From: Candidatus Dojkabacteria bacterium
GTDB lineage: Bacteria > Patescibacteriota > Dojkabacteria > J137
Assembly: GCA_020429545.1 (NCBI GenBank)
Contig: JAGQLF010000045.1
Span: 1-6,426 of the forward strand
Length of the DNA stretch: 6,426 nucleotides
Direction: 5' to 3'
Below the pieces are notes generated by a model, which saw only the letters and a list, made by a program, of their open reading frames with translations, had not been told where the DNA came from and did not search any database. Position 1 is the stretch's first letter; every line of letters begins with the position of its first letter. Positions 1-6,136 of the stretch are shown here, one piece after another. A program made the translations under genes and the position numbers.

Positions 1-2137
1 AACTTATGGATATTCCAACAAACATCATTGTTTGTGCTATAGAATAAGAATAATGCTCTAAAAAATATAGATAAAACAAGAAATAAATTGTGTCGGTTAC
101 CAGGCTTGCCACAACTATCATACCTACCATTTTAGTGTTCAAAACAGATTGCTTTCCTGGTTTATGTTTTTTATCTAAATAGCTTTCTTTCGCTTTCTCA
201 AATCCCAATGCAACACTTGGTAGCCCATCTTCCAATAAATTTATCCATAGAATCTGTAGTGGCAACAATGGAAGTGGTTTAAAGAAAATTAAACTTAAAA
301 CTATTAAATACACTTCTGAAAGACTGTCCCCAAACAGAAACATAAATATCTTCCTCAAGTTTTTAAAAATATTTCTTCCCTCTTCAACTGCACTAACAAT
401 TGTTTCAAAATTAGAATCTACCAAAACTATATCAGAGGCTTCCTTAGAAACGTCAGTCGCAGAATCCACACTAATTCCAATTTCTGCATTTTTTATTGCA
501 GGAGAATCATTAACACCATCTCCCATCATACCTACCCTTAATCCACTTGATTGAAGTACATTTACAATCTCTAACTTTTGCTCAGGTGTTGTTCTATAAA
601 ATAACTTACACTCATTTATTTTAAGTTTATATTCTCTTGTGCCTTTTAACTCATCTAACTCTGCCCCTGATATTACATTATCTTTATTTAGGTTAAAGCC
701 TACAATCTTTAACACATGCTCTGCAGTCTCTTTTAAATCTCCCGTTATTACCTTTGTGGATATACCTGAATTTTGAAACGATGCAAATGCTTGAATTGTG
801 CTTGGTCTAACAGGATCAGATATCCCAACTAACCCTAACATTTGCAGATTATTAAAGTTTTTTCTATCTATTTTACTATCAGATACCTGTTTGTAAGCTA
901 CAGCAACAATCCTCGTTCCTTCCCTGCTCAGCTTACGAATCAAATCTACCCATTTATCCATTTTACCTCTACATGCTTCCATAACCTTTTCAGGCGAACC
1001 AACCATATATAGGTTCTGATTACCAATAGCTCCTGTATATTTAGTAGCGGAAGAAAATGGAAAGATTTGCACTCTGGTCTGTTGAACTGATTCAAGATAA
1101 GAAGAATCTTTCTGCTCAATTACATATGCTTTTAAAGCCGAATCAATAAAATTTGCATCATTATTTGATATTGCTACTGCCGTCAATAATTTTTCAATAT
1201 CTTCTGTTTCTACTGTCTTCACACTCATCTTGCCTTCAGTTATAGTACCTGTTTTATCAATACAGAGTACATCAATATTTCCCAACGATTCAGCTGCTGG
1301 AAGATTTTTAACTATTGCATTTCTCTTCATTATTCTATTCATCCCGAGAGCTAAAACAACTGTGTAAGATATAACCAAACCTTCGGGAATTGTTCCTACA
1401 CCAAGTGCTACTCCCGTAAGCATTATCTCTTCCACCGAAATTCCTCTGACTATACCTAATACAACTACAATAATCGATACAAAGGTTATTACAACAGTAA
1501 GAAGCAGACTTACCTGTTTTAGCTGTCTTGTTGTCTGAGTATCTGGATTGATTGGTTGTGCTAGTGACTGAGCGATCTGACCATATTTAGTGTCTTCCCC
1601 TGTTTTACTTACCTTCATTACACCTAAGCCCTGTGCAACAAGTGTACCCATAAATACTTCATTATTTTTAAATTTTTCAATTGGTGCCGATTCTCCTGTA
1701 ACTAATGACTCATCAACATAAAGCTCAGCTGATGAAACTATCTCTCCATCGGCAGGAATCTTAACACCAGGTTCCAATATAACAATATCACCTGGTACAA
1801 TTTCAGAAATTTCTATGTATTTCTTTATTCCATCTCTTAAGACTTTTGTTTGTCTCGATACATGTTTTTCTAATGATTCTAATGATTTCTCCGCTTTATA
1901 TTCTTGTATAAAACCTAACCCAGTATTAAAAATGACTATCAACAAAATAAACCCTGCATCTCTATACTCTTCTAGTAATGCGGAAAGTGACGCAGCAAAG
2001 AATAATACATAAATTAATGGGCTTTTAAGCTGTCGAAATAGTATATTTAATACACTTATTTTGTGATATGAAGCAATTATGTTTTTTCCATATCTGGATT
2101 GTTTTTTTAATACTTCAGATGTAGTTAATCCGGTCAT
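1..2137 (-). CDS. P2-type cation-transporting ATPase, calcium-pump-like (3' end outside window)
   Basis: Reads on the minus strand from ATG at 2137 without a stop to position 1, giving 712 residues; family members are usually 850-900, so the last membrane helices are missing. It should pump cations across the cytoplasmic membrane using ATP. Visible in order: N-terminal cation-ATPase domain (1-35), helices M1-M2 (about 41-77), actuator domain with TGES at 147-150, M3-M4 (208-266) with PEGL at 251-254, phosphorylation motif DKTGT with Asp294, a compact nucleotide-binding domain (FSSATK at 361-366), DPVR (441-444), TGD (465-467), hinge GDGVND (539-544), M5 (593-617), M6 (622-646) with NLLEDG at 633-638, and M7. 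An in-frame TAG four codons upstream (2149-2147) makes this ATG the earliest start. Odd points: SERCA Thr799 in M6 is Glu636, Asn768 in M5 is Ser605, and the KGAPE lysine is Val379. The overall fold resembles Ca2+ pumps, but the substrate (Ca2+, Mn2+ or another ion) is not settled. Confidence 0.93.
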   Translation of the reverse strand, partial: MTGLTTSEVLKKQSRYGKNIIASYHKISVLNILFRQLKSPLIYVLFFAASLSALLEEYRDAGFILLIVIFNTGLGFIQEYKAEKSLESLEKHVSRQTKVLRDGIKKYIEISEIVPGDIVILEPGVKIPADGEIVSSAELYVDESLVTGESAPIEKFKNNEVFMGTLVAQGLGVMKVSKTGEDTKYGQIAQSLAQPINPDTQTTRQLKQVSLLLTVVITFVSIIVVVLGIVRGISVEEIMLTGVALGVGTIPEGLVISYTVVLALGMNRIMKRNAIVKNLPAAESLGNIDVLCIDKTGTITEGKMSVKTVETEDIEKLLTAVAISNNDANFIDSALKAYVIEQKDSSYLESVQQTRVQIFPFSSATKYTGAIGNQNLYMVGSPEKVMEACRGKMDKWVDLIRKLSREGTRIVAVAYKQVSDSKIDRKNFNNLQMLGLVGISDPVRPSTIQAFASFQNSGISTKVITGDLKETAEHVLKIVGFNLNKDNVISGAELDELKGTREYKLKINECKLFYRTTPEQKLEIVNVLQSSGLRVGMMGDGVNDSPAIKNAEIGISVDSATDVSKEASDIVLVDSNFETIVSAVEEGRNIFKNLRKIFMFLFGDSLSEVYLIVLSLIFFKPLPLLPLQILWINLLEDGLPSVALGFEKAKESYLDKKHKPGKQSVLNTKMVGMIVVASLVTDTIYFLFYLYFLEHYSYSIAQTMMFVGISIS

Positions 2138-2143
2138 ATTTAT

Positions 2144-2173
2144 ATGCTACCAAAAACAGTTTTTAGTTGTTAG
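2144..2173 (-). promoter_or_regulatory. Candidate promoter of the P-type ATPase, possibly leaderless
   Basis: On the minus strand an extended -10 element TGGTAGCAT (2152-2144) ends six bases before the ATPase ATG, so transcription would begin at or next to the A of the start codon. A weak -35 CTAACA (2173-2168, 4 of 6 matches to TTGACA) lies 18 bp upstream and inside a heptamer repeat. No Shine-Dalgarno precedes the gene, which fits a leaderless message. The alternative AT-rich TATAAA is too close to the ATG to serve this start. This is a pattern match only. Confidence 0.3.
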
Positions 2174-2190
2174 TTATTAGTACTTAGAAT
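2163..2190 (+). repeat. Degenerate heptamer array A (TTAGTNN x4)
   Basis: TTAG begins at 2163, 2170, 2177 and 2184, exactly seven bases apart; the first two units are TTAGTTG and TTAGTTA. The units are similar, not identical, and end at an EcoRI-like GAATTC. Shares its consensus with arrays B and C in this spacer and array D at 6039-6066. Noncoding; lies between divergent genes. Confidence 0.8.
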
Positions 2191-2197
2191 TCATAAT

Positions 2198-2226
2198 TTC
2201 ACTAAAACTATATTTTCTGGGATAAT
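2198..2226 (+). promoter_or_regulatory. Candidate promoter of the ppiase-comEA-comEC-mbl operon
   Basis: TTCACT (2198-2203, 4 of 6 matches to a -35) and GATAAT (2221-2226, 5 of 6 matches to a -10) are separated by 17 bp. It would start RNA near 2233, giving a leader of about 75 nt before the GTG at 2309. That leader would consist almost entirely of the hairpin made by arrays B and C. It is the best sigma70-like pair seen on the plus strand of the spacer, but in DNA this AT-rich chance matches are common. Confidence 0.35.
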
Positions 2227-2231
2227 GTACT

Positions 2232-2259
2232 TGAGTCTTTAGTACTGAGTAATTAATAC
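2232..2259 (+). repeat. Degenerate heptamer array B (TKAGTNN x4)
   Basis: Four 7-bp units start at 2232, 2239, 2246 and 2253: TGAGTCT, then TTAGTAC, then a TGAG unit and a TTAA unit. TGAG and TTAG units alternate. Array C carries the same alternation on the opposite strand, so B and C are near-complementary. Confidence 0.75.
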
Positions 2260-2267
2260 GGGTAAAC

Positions 2268-2295
2268 ACTCTAAGTACTCACTACTAAATACTCA
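2268..2295 (-). repeat. Degenerate heptamer array C, inverted
   Basis: On the plus strand the units start at 2268, 2275, 2282 and 2289 (for example GTACTCA and CTACTAA). Read on the minus strand they become TGAG/TTAG units identical in form to array B. Together with B and A this fills most of the 171-bp spacer with one repeat family in both orientations. Confidence 0.75.
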
Positions 2296-2308
2296 TTACT
2301 TTTTTAAT

Positions 2309-3070
2309 GTGTTCAAAGAAGAAAATAGAATTTGGCTTTATTTAATAGGCATTTTGATAATGTTTGGTGTATTAGCACTAACTACACAAAATGTGCTGTT
2401 TCCTTTTGTATATAAAGGAGAAAGAAATGTAGAGATACAGAAGACATTTGATACACCTCCAGCAATGATAATTAATACAAATTTAGATTACTTAGCTAAC
2501 ATGTATATAAATGGCAATCTTGTTACTATTGACTTATTTGAAAAGAATGCACCAAGTAACGTAAACAATTTTGTCTATTTAGCATTAAATAATTATTATG
2601 ATGGAACGCAGTTTCATCGACTATTTAAAGACTTATTAATACAAGGTGGTGATAGAAATACTCTAGATTCTGATCCAAGTAATGATGGAAAAGGCTACCC
2701 TGGATATATTATTGACGATGAAATTAACCTTACAACATTAAACCTGACAGAGAAACAAATTCAGAATAGGATCAACTATGGAATTAACTCTAATCCCAAT
2801 TTAAACAGTGTAAATTTAGTTAAATACACTTTAGCAATGGCTTCTAATACTCCAGATTCAAATGGCTCACAATTTTTTATTGTTCTAGCGGATTCATCAG
2901 ACCCGAGACTAACGGAGATGAACGGAAAATATACCGTGATTGGACAAGTTATCGATGGATTTGCTACACTTAACCAGCTACAAAACGTACAGGTAGATTC
3001 GTCAGATAAAAACATTCCTCGGCCTGTACAACAAATAATCCTCAATAATTTGGTGATATTTACAAAATAA
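2309..3070 (+). CDS. Membrane-anchored cyclophilin-type peptidyl-prolyl cis-trans isomerase
   Basis: A 253-residue protein that should catalyse cis-trans isomerisation of X-Pro bonds outside the cytoplasmic membrane. Residues 1-7 are charged, 8-27 form a signal anchor, and the cyclophilin domain covers about 52-252. Family landmarks are present: FHR (102-104, the catalytic Arg), IQGGD (111-115), LAMAS and NGSQFF (175-190), and GKYTVIGQVIDG (206-217). The cyclophilin-A Trp121 region (TEMNG, 202-206) has no Trp, as in many bacterial members. A 30-35 residue loop (about 139-172), rich in Asn, is longer than in minimal bacterial cyclophilins. Start: GTG at 2309, chosen because it gives the charged N-terminus and whole anchor; the overlapping ATG at 2307 is in another frame. 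No Shine-Dalgarno is seen. First gene of the operon, six bases before comEA. The domain is certain; its client proteins are not known, but linkage suggests envelope or DNA-uptake proteins. Confidence 0.93.
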   Translation: MFKEENRIWLYLIGILIMFGVLALTTQNVLFPFVYKGERNVEIQKTFDTPPAMIINTNLDYLANMYINGNLVTIDLFEKNAPSNVNNFVYLALNNYYDGTQFHRLFKDLLIQGGDRNTLDSDPSNDGKGYPGYIIDDEINLTTLNLTEKQIQNRINYGINSNPNLNSVNLVKYTLAMASNTPDSNGSQFFIVLADSSDPRLTEMNGKYTVIGQVIDGFATLNQLQNVQVDSSDKNIPRPVQQIILNNLVIFTK

Positions 3071-3076
3071 TTTTCT

Positions 3077-3649
3077 ATGAAGAAAAAAATAGTTGTCCAA
3101 AACATCGCTTTGACGTTTGTAGCACTTCTGTTCTTGTTTGGATTTGTCCTTGCGTACAAATACCAGAATCAAGATATTCCTCAAATACAATTCACTAAAG
3201 CACCAGAATTTGATTTCTTAGATACTGATTACGCCTATATTTCTGGTGCAGTTACAAAGCCTGGAGTATATGAAATTAATCAGTCTACCCGCATAATCGA
3301 CTTAGTTATGATGGCTCAAGGTTTTAACAATAATACGGACGAGGCATTTGTTGCTAAAAGCATTAATTTAGCCAAGTTGGTTGAAGACAGCGAGCATATT
3401 TTCATTCCAGCTAAAGAAACTGTTGTCAAAAAAGACAACGTAACGGATCAAGACACTCAATCAACTAATGCACTAATCAATATCAATACTGCATCTTCTA
3501 CTGAGCTAGAAACATTACCTGGAGTTGGTTCGGCAACTGCTAGCAAAATTATTAATAATCGGCCCTATAATAAAATTAACGATTTACTAAAGGTAAAAGG
3601 AATCGGACAAGCTACACTTGATAAAATAAGCCCCCTAGTATCTTTATAA
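3077..3649 (+). CDS. comEA: ComEA-like competence protein (SLBB + helix-hairpin-helix DNA-binding)
   Basis: A 190-residue protein that should bind incoming double-stranded DNA on the outer face of the membrane and pass it to ComEC. Residues 1-27 are a Lys-rich start plus one membrane anchor. An SLBB domain spans about 52-113 (ISGAVTKPGVYE at 55-66). A polar linker (114-131) leads to the C-terminal DNA-binding region (132-190) with ININTAS (134-140) and two helix-hairpin-helix motifs, LPGVGSATA (147-155) and VKGIGQATL (173-181). This order matches the Bacillus-type ComEA, and the length is close to the usual 200. The ATG follows the cyclophilin stop by six bases without a Shine-Dalgarno; the stop overlaps the comEC start by one base (TAATG), suggesting coupled translation. 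Short HhH-only relatives also occur in other secreted proteins, but the SLBB domain and comEC next door make ComEA the firm call. Confidence 0.95.
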   Translation: MKKKIVVQNIALTFVALLFLFGFVLAYKYQNQDIPQIQFTKAPEFDFLDTDYAYISGAVTKPGVYEINQSTRIIDLVMMAQGFNNNTDEAFVAKSINLAKLVEDSEHIFIPAKETVVKKDNVTDQDTQSTNALININTASSTELETLPGVGSATASKIINNRPYNKINDLLKVKGIGQATLDKISPLVSL

Positions 3650-5106
3650 TGACTATACCAAAATATGCGCTCTACAGATTTCGTAGATTTAATCGTAATC
3701 TTGCTAAACTAAAAAGTCACTTAGCTGTTCTTTTTTGTTTTGGTCTTATTTTAGGAATTATTTCTAATTCATTACTCGTAATACTTTTATTTTCCGTAAC
3801 ACTAATTATTTTAAGATTTAGAATTATTAGTTCATTTTTCTTATTGACTGGACTACTACTAGGAACTATTTGGATACAACATAGTCTAAAGCTTCTGGAT
3901 GACGCAAAAGTTATGAATGAATATTTTGAAAACGTAAATTTAGAAGTAGTAGAGCCACCTATCAAAAACGATTATTCGCAATCGATTATTGTCAAACTTG
4001 AGGGTATTTATGGCAATGCAATAGCTGAAATTCCTACATCATTTAAGCTTGAAGTCGGAAGCAAGATTTTAGCCAGTGCTCAAATTACGTATCATAAATT
4101 TCAACCTGAACTAAAAAAATATGAAGACCATTTAATCTCAAAAAAGGTTTTATATAAACTAGAAATTATAGAAATATTTTCAGTTAAAAACTCAGGAACT
4201 CTTTATTCTTTGCAAAGTGTTAGAAGAAATTTTATAACAGAACTAAATAACCTTTTACCACCTGAGCACGCCGGATTAGTGAATGGTATGCTGTTTGGCA
4301 CAAACGAAGGCATATCAGATACGTCAATAGAGATTCTGAAAAACACAGGTTTAACCCATATAATCTCTGCGTCTGGCTTTAATGTGATGATTGTATATAC
4401 AACAATCAAATCTGTTCTTTTTCTTCTAAAAAGAACTTATAGAAATATCATTTCTCTAAGCGTTACTTTTCTTTATATTTTACTTATTGGAGTACACATA
4501 TTGCCCGCACTTAGAGCTTTCTATATGCTTTTGTTACTAATTATCGGAAAAGAGCTTGGCCGAAAGCCAACTGTAGTACTTTTAATCTTAGCCTCAGCTA
4601 GCTTAATTTTGTTAAGCTATCCACTTTACTATAAAAACATTAGCTTTCAGCTATCACTAATCGCTACATCTTGCTTATTTATATTTTCAGAAAATTTTAG
4701 CCTTTGGTTTGATAAAAGGAATATTCCTGAGGTTTTATCAGAACCGCTTTCTGCAACACTTAGTGTATTAACTGGAACTACTCCTGTGTCTTTTTTTGCC
4801 TTTGGAAAAGTGTCTTTAATAGCACCACTTTCAAACTTAATTTTAGTTCCACTTACTCCAATAATAATGTATCTAGGAGTTTGTTTATTATTAATAAGCA
4901 GGATAAGCACAAATATCTTAGCTAACTTATTTATATTTATAGTAAAAATTATTTGTTCATTTTTCTTTAATACTGCTACTCTACTTAGTAATGAAAATCT
5001 ATCCAGTACAAGTTCAAGTATCGTAGTGCTTGTTTTTGTATTTATAATTATATCTATCCTAATTTATATTGATAAAAAAAATGTTTCTCAAAAGTTCAAA
5101 AACTAA
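3649..5106 (+). CDS. comEC: ComEC/Rec2 family DNA-uptake channel, without fused MBL domain
   Basis: A 485-residue polytopic membrane protein, predicted to form the channel for single-stranded DNA in natural transformation. Two or three N-terminal helices (about 24-80) precede a soluble OB-like DUF4131 region (about 90-180). The competence domain (about 200-475) follows, with GMLFGTNEGI (213-222), THIISASGFN (236-245), the ALRAFYM helix (287-293), ISFQLSLIATSCL (331-343) and APLSNLILVPLTP (392-404). The common SG-x-H motif reads SG-F-N here, so the usual His is Asn245. The protein stops after the last helix at a Lys-rich tail, whereas Bacillus-type ComEC (about 770 residues) continues into a metallo-beta-lactamase domain. 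That domain is encoded by the next gene, overlapping by 26 bases in another frame. The next gene has its own membrane anchor, so this looks like a natural split, not a frameshift. The ATG overlaps the comEA stop. Confidence 0.95.
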   Translation: MTIPKYALYRFRRFNRNLAKLKSHLAVLFCFGLILGIISNSLLVILLFSVTLIILRFRIISSFFLLTGLLLGTIWIQHSLKLLDDAKVMNEYFENVNLEVVEPPIKNDYSQSIIVKLEGIYGNAIAEIPTSFKLEVGSKILASAQITYHKFQPELKKYEDHLISKKVLYKLEIIEIFSVKNSGTLYSLQSVRRNFITELNNLLPPEHAGLVNGMLFGTNEGISDTSIEILKNTGLTHIISASGFNVMIVYTTIKSVLFLLKRTYRNIISLSVTFLYILLIGVHILPALRAFYMLLLLIIGKELGRKPTVVLLILASASLILLSYPLYYKNISFQLSLIATSCLFIFSENFSLWFDKRNIPEVLSEPLSATLSVLTGTTPVSFFAFGKVSLIAPLSNLILVPLTPIIMYLGVCLLLISRISTNILANLFIFIVKIICSFFFNTATLLSNENLSSTSSSIVVLVFVFIIISILIYIDKKNVSQKFKN

Positions 5107-6010
5107 GGTGGGAATATTAATGTCCTTGCTTTTACTATTCTCAATAATTATCGCCACCTCATTAGATGCTCGAAAAAATGTAGGGATCTTAGACATTTAC
5201 ATTTTAGATGTTGGGCAAGGAGATTCAATGCTTATCAAAACACCAAATAACTACTGGATAGTTATTGATACTGGTAGGGATGAGAAAGCAGCAACAGAAA
5301 TTTCAAACATTATGCCCTTACTTAATAATAATCTTGGTTTTTTACTAATAACCCATCCTGACTTTGATCACTATGGAGGCGCAGATGAAATTCTAAATCT
5401 ATATGATGCGAAATATATATTCCTAAAAGAAGATAAAAACGAAAGTGATGCTTATGATACACTAAACCAGCTTATTCAAGATAAGAATATCATAGAAGCA
5501 GAGCTTAACTCAGAGAATGACTTTATTTTTGATAATTTAAAGTTCAACATTATTTGGCCTGAAAGCAATGCTTTGCATAGTGATGCAGACCAGCCAATAA
5601 AAGACTTTTACACTGAAGAAAAAAACGATGAATCAATCTCTCTAGAACTAATCTATAAAGACTTTAATCTCTTAACCATGGGCGATCTATCTAAAAATTA
5701 TGAGCTAAAAGCTATCACTGATCTACAGAGTCGTGATGTTGATGCGTTAAAACTGAGTCATCATGGTAGTAAAACATCCACATCAGAGGAGTTATTGGAT
5801 AATATTAAACCCAAATTTGGGCTAATATCAGTAGGACACAATAATTCTTATGGTCATCCATCGACCGAAACATTGAGTATAATTGATGGTTACGGCTTGA
5901 CAGTTTATAGAACTGACCTTCTGGGAACAGTTCACATTCAAACCAACGGCTCTACTTTTCTTAGATTACAATCAAAACTCGATAAAAAATGGGTAGAATA
6001 TAATCTATAA
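5081..6010 (+). CDS. Membrane-anchored ComEC-type metallo-beta-lactamase-fold hydrolase
   Basis: A 309-residue protein equivalent to the C-terminal domain of long ComEC proteins, for which a role in degrading the non-transported DNA strand has been proposed. Residues 1-9 are basic and 10-27 form a membrane anchor, placing the hydrolase outside the membrane. Landmarks from the ATG: DVGQGDS (43-49), IDTG (62-65), metal-binding HPDFDH (92-97), MGDL (200-203, second metal Asp), LSHHGSKTS (225-233), GHPS (258-261) and VYRTD (275-279). All expected metal ligands appear intact, so it should be active. The ATG at 5081 is preferred; an in-frame TTG at 5069 would add only four residues (M-I-K-K) and neither has a Shine-Dalgarno. 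It overlaps comEC by 26 bases, pointing to translational coupling. Some MBL proteins of this type act in other nucleotide or RNA hydrolysis, but the position behind comEC makes DNA uptake the likeliest role. Confidence 0.92.
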   Translation: MFLKSSKTKVGILMSLLLLFSIIIATSLDARKNVGILDIYILDVGQGDSMLIKTPNNYWIVIDTGRDEKAATEISNIMPLLNNNLGFLLITHPDFDHYGGADEILNLYDAKYIFLKEDKNESDAYDTLNQLIQDKNIIEAELNSENDFIFDNLKFNIIWPESNALHSDADQPIKDFYTEEKNDESISLELIYKDFNLLTMGDLSKNYELKAITDLQSRDVDALKLSHHGSKTSTSEELLDNIKPKFGLISVGHNNSYGHPSTETLSIIDGYGLTVYRTDLLGTVHIQTNGSTFLRLQSKLDKKWVEYNL

Positions 6011-6038
6011 GTTTTTATTAGATTTTAGATCTGTGCAA

Positions 6039-6066
6039 TTAGCAATCAGTAATTTACAATTATCTA
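6039..6066 (+). repeat. Degenerate heptamer array D between the com operon and rpmG
   Basis: Units of seven bases start at 6039, 6046, 6053 and 6060: TTAGCAA, TCAGTAA, then more degenerate TTTAC and TTATC forms. The AAT step recurs at 6037, 6044, 6051 and 6058. It shares the 7-bp period and T-N-A-G-Y core of arrays A-C, almost 4 kb away, so the family is dispersed. The rest of spacer 6011-6136 holds an AGATCT palindrome at 6027-6032 but no convincing GC-rich terminator. Confidence 0.6.
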
Positions 6067-6096
6067 TTATTTGCTCTTCCTACTAGACACCTTTTA

Positions 6097-6105
6097 TGCT
6101 AAAAT
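6097..6105 (+). promoter_or_regulatory. Candidate extended -10 promoter of rpmG-trnW
   Basis: TGCTAAAAT is a TGn extended -10 whose hexamer TAAAAT matches TATAAT at five of six bases. It predicts a start near 6112, leaving a leader of about 25 nt before the ATG at 6137. A good -35 lookalike, TAGACA (6084-6089), is only 10 bp upstream and too close to pair with it, so the extended -10 would have to act largely alone. Confidence 0.45.
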
Positions 6106-6136
6106 CATCAAGTCTATTTATGAGTTCAGATTAACC

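Larger units (their letters stand above)
2232..2305 (+). other. Long imperfect hairpin plus T run at the head of the uptake operon
   Basis: Positions 2232-2252 can pair with 2275-2295: 18 of 21 positions are Watson-Crick complementary, with one mismatch per 7-bp unit, enclosing a 22-nt loop. Four bases later comes a run of six T (2300-2305), and the cyclophilin GTG follows at 2309. The shape resembles an intrinsic terminator, though the stem is AT-rich. No upstream plus-strand gene in the window needs ending. Alternatives are a 5' stabilising stem, an attenuator, or simply the by-product of inverted repeat arrays. Array A (2163-2187) can also pair with array C, giving a competing fold if transcription starts further upstream. 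Confidence 0.5.

Noticed and set aside
1815..2012. A 65-residue plus-strand open frame
   Set aside because: Lies entirely antisense to the N-terminal part of the P-type ATPase, whose motifs are clear; no family resemblance of its own.
2163..2295. CRISPR array or insertion-sequence end
   Set aside because: Repeats are 7 bp, contiguous and degenerate, without unique spacers, Cas genes, transposase or target duplication.
2776..3190. Minus-strand open frames of 127 and 62 residues
   Set aside because: Antisense to the cyclophilin and comEA, which carry full domain signatures; no start signal or recognisable domain.
3717..4910. Three minus-strand open frames within comEC
   Set aside because: Shadows of a strongly conserved ComEC reading frame; low-complexity translations without motifs.
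5069..5080. TTG start for the MBL protein
   Set aside because: Adds only four residues with no better initiation signal; ATG at 5081 is the stronger codon.
5069..5106. Frameshift splitting a fused ComEC-MBL gene
   Set aside because: The MBL protein has its own basic start and membrane anchor, and ComEC ends in a basic tail after its last helix, so both look like complete proteins.
6011..6036. Intrinsic terminator after the MBL gene
   Set aside because: Only an AGATCT palindrome and AT-rich bases are present; no stable stem followed by a T run.
6084..6105. TAGACA as the -35 partner of TAAAAT
   Set aside because: Spacing is only 10 bp, far below the 16-18 bp needed.
6071..6136. N-terminal extension of bL33 from a TTG at 6071
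   Set aside because: The added 22 residues are hydrophobic and foreign to bL33, and would overlap the extended -10 element; MAAKKK at 6137 is the typical family start.
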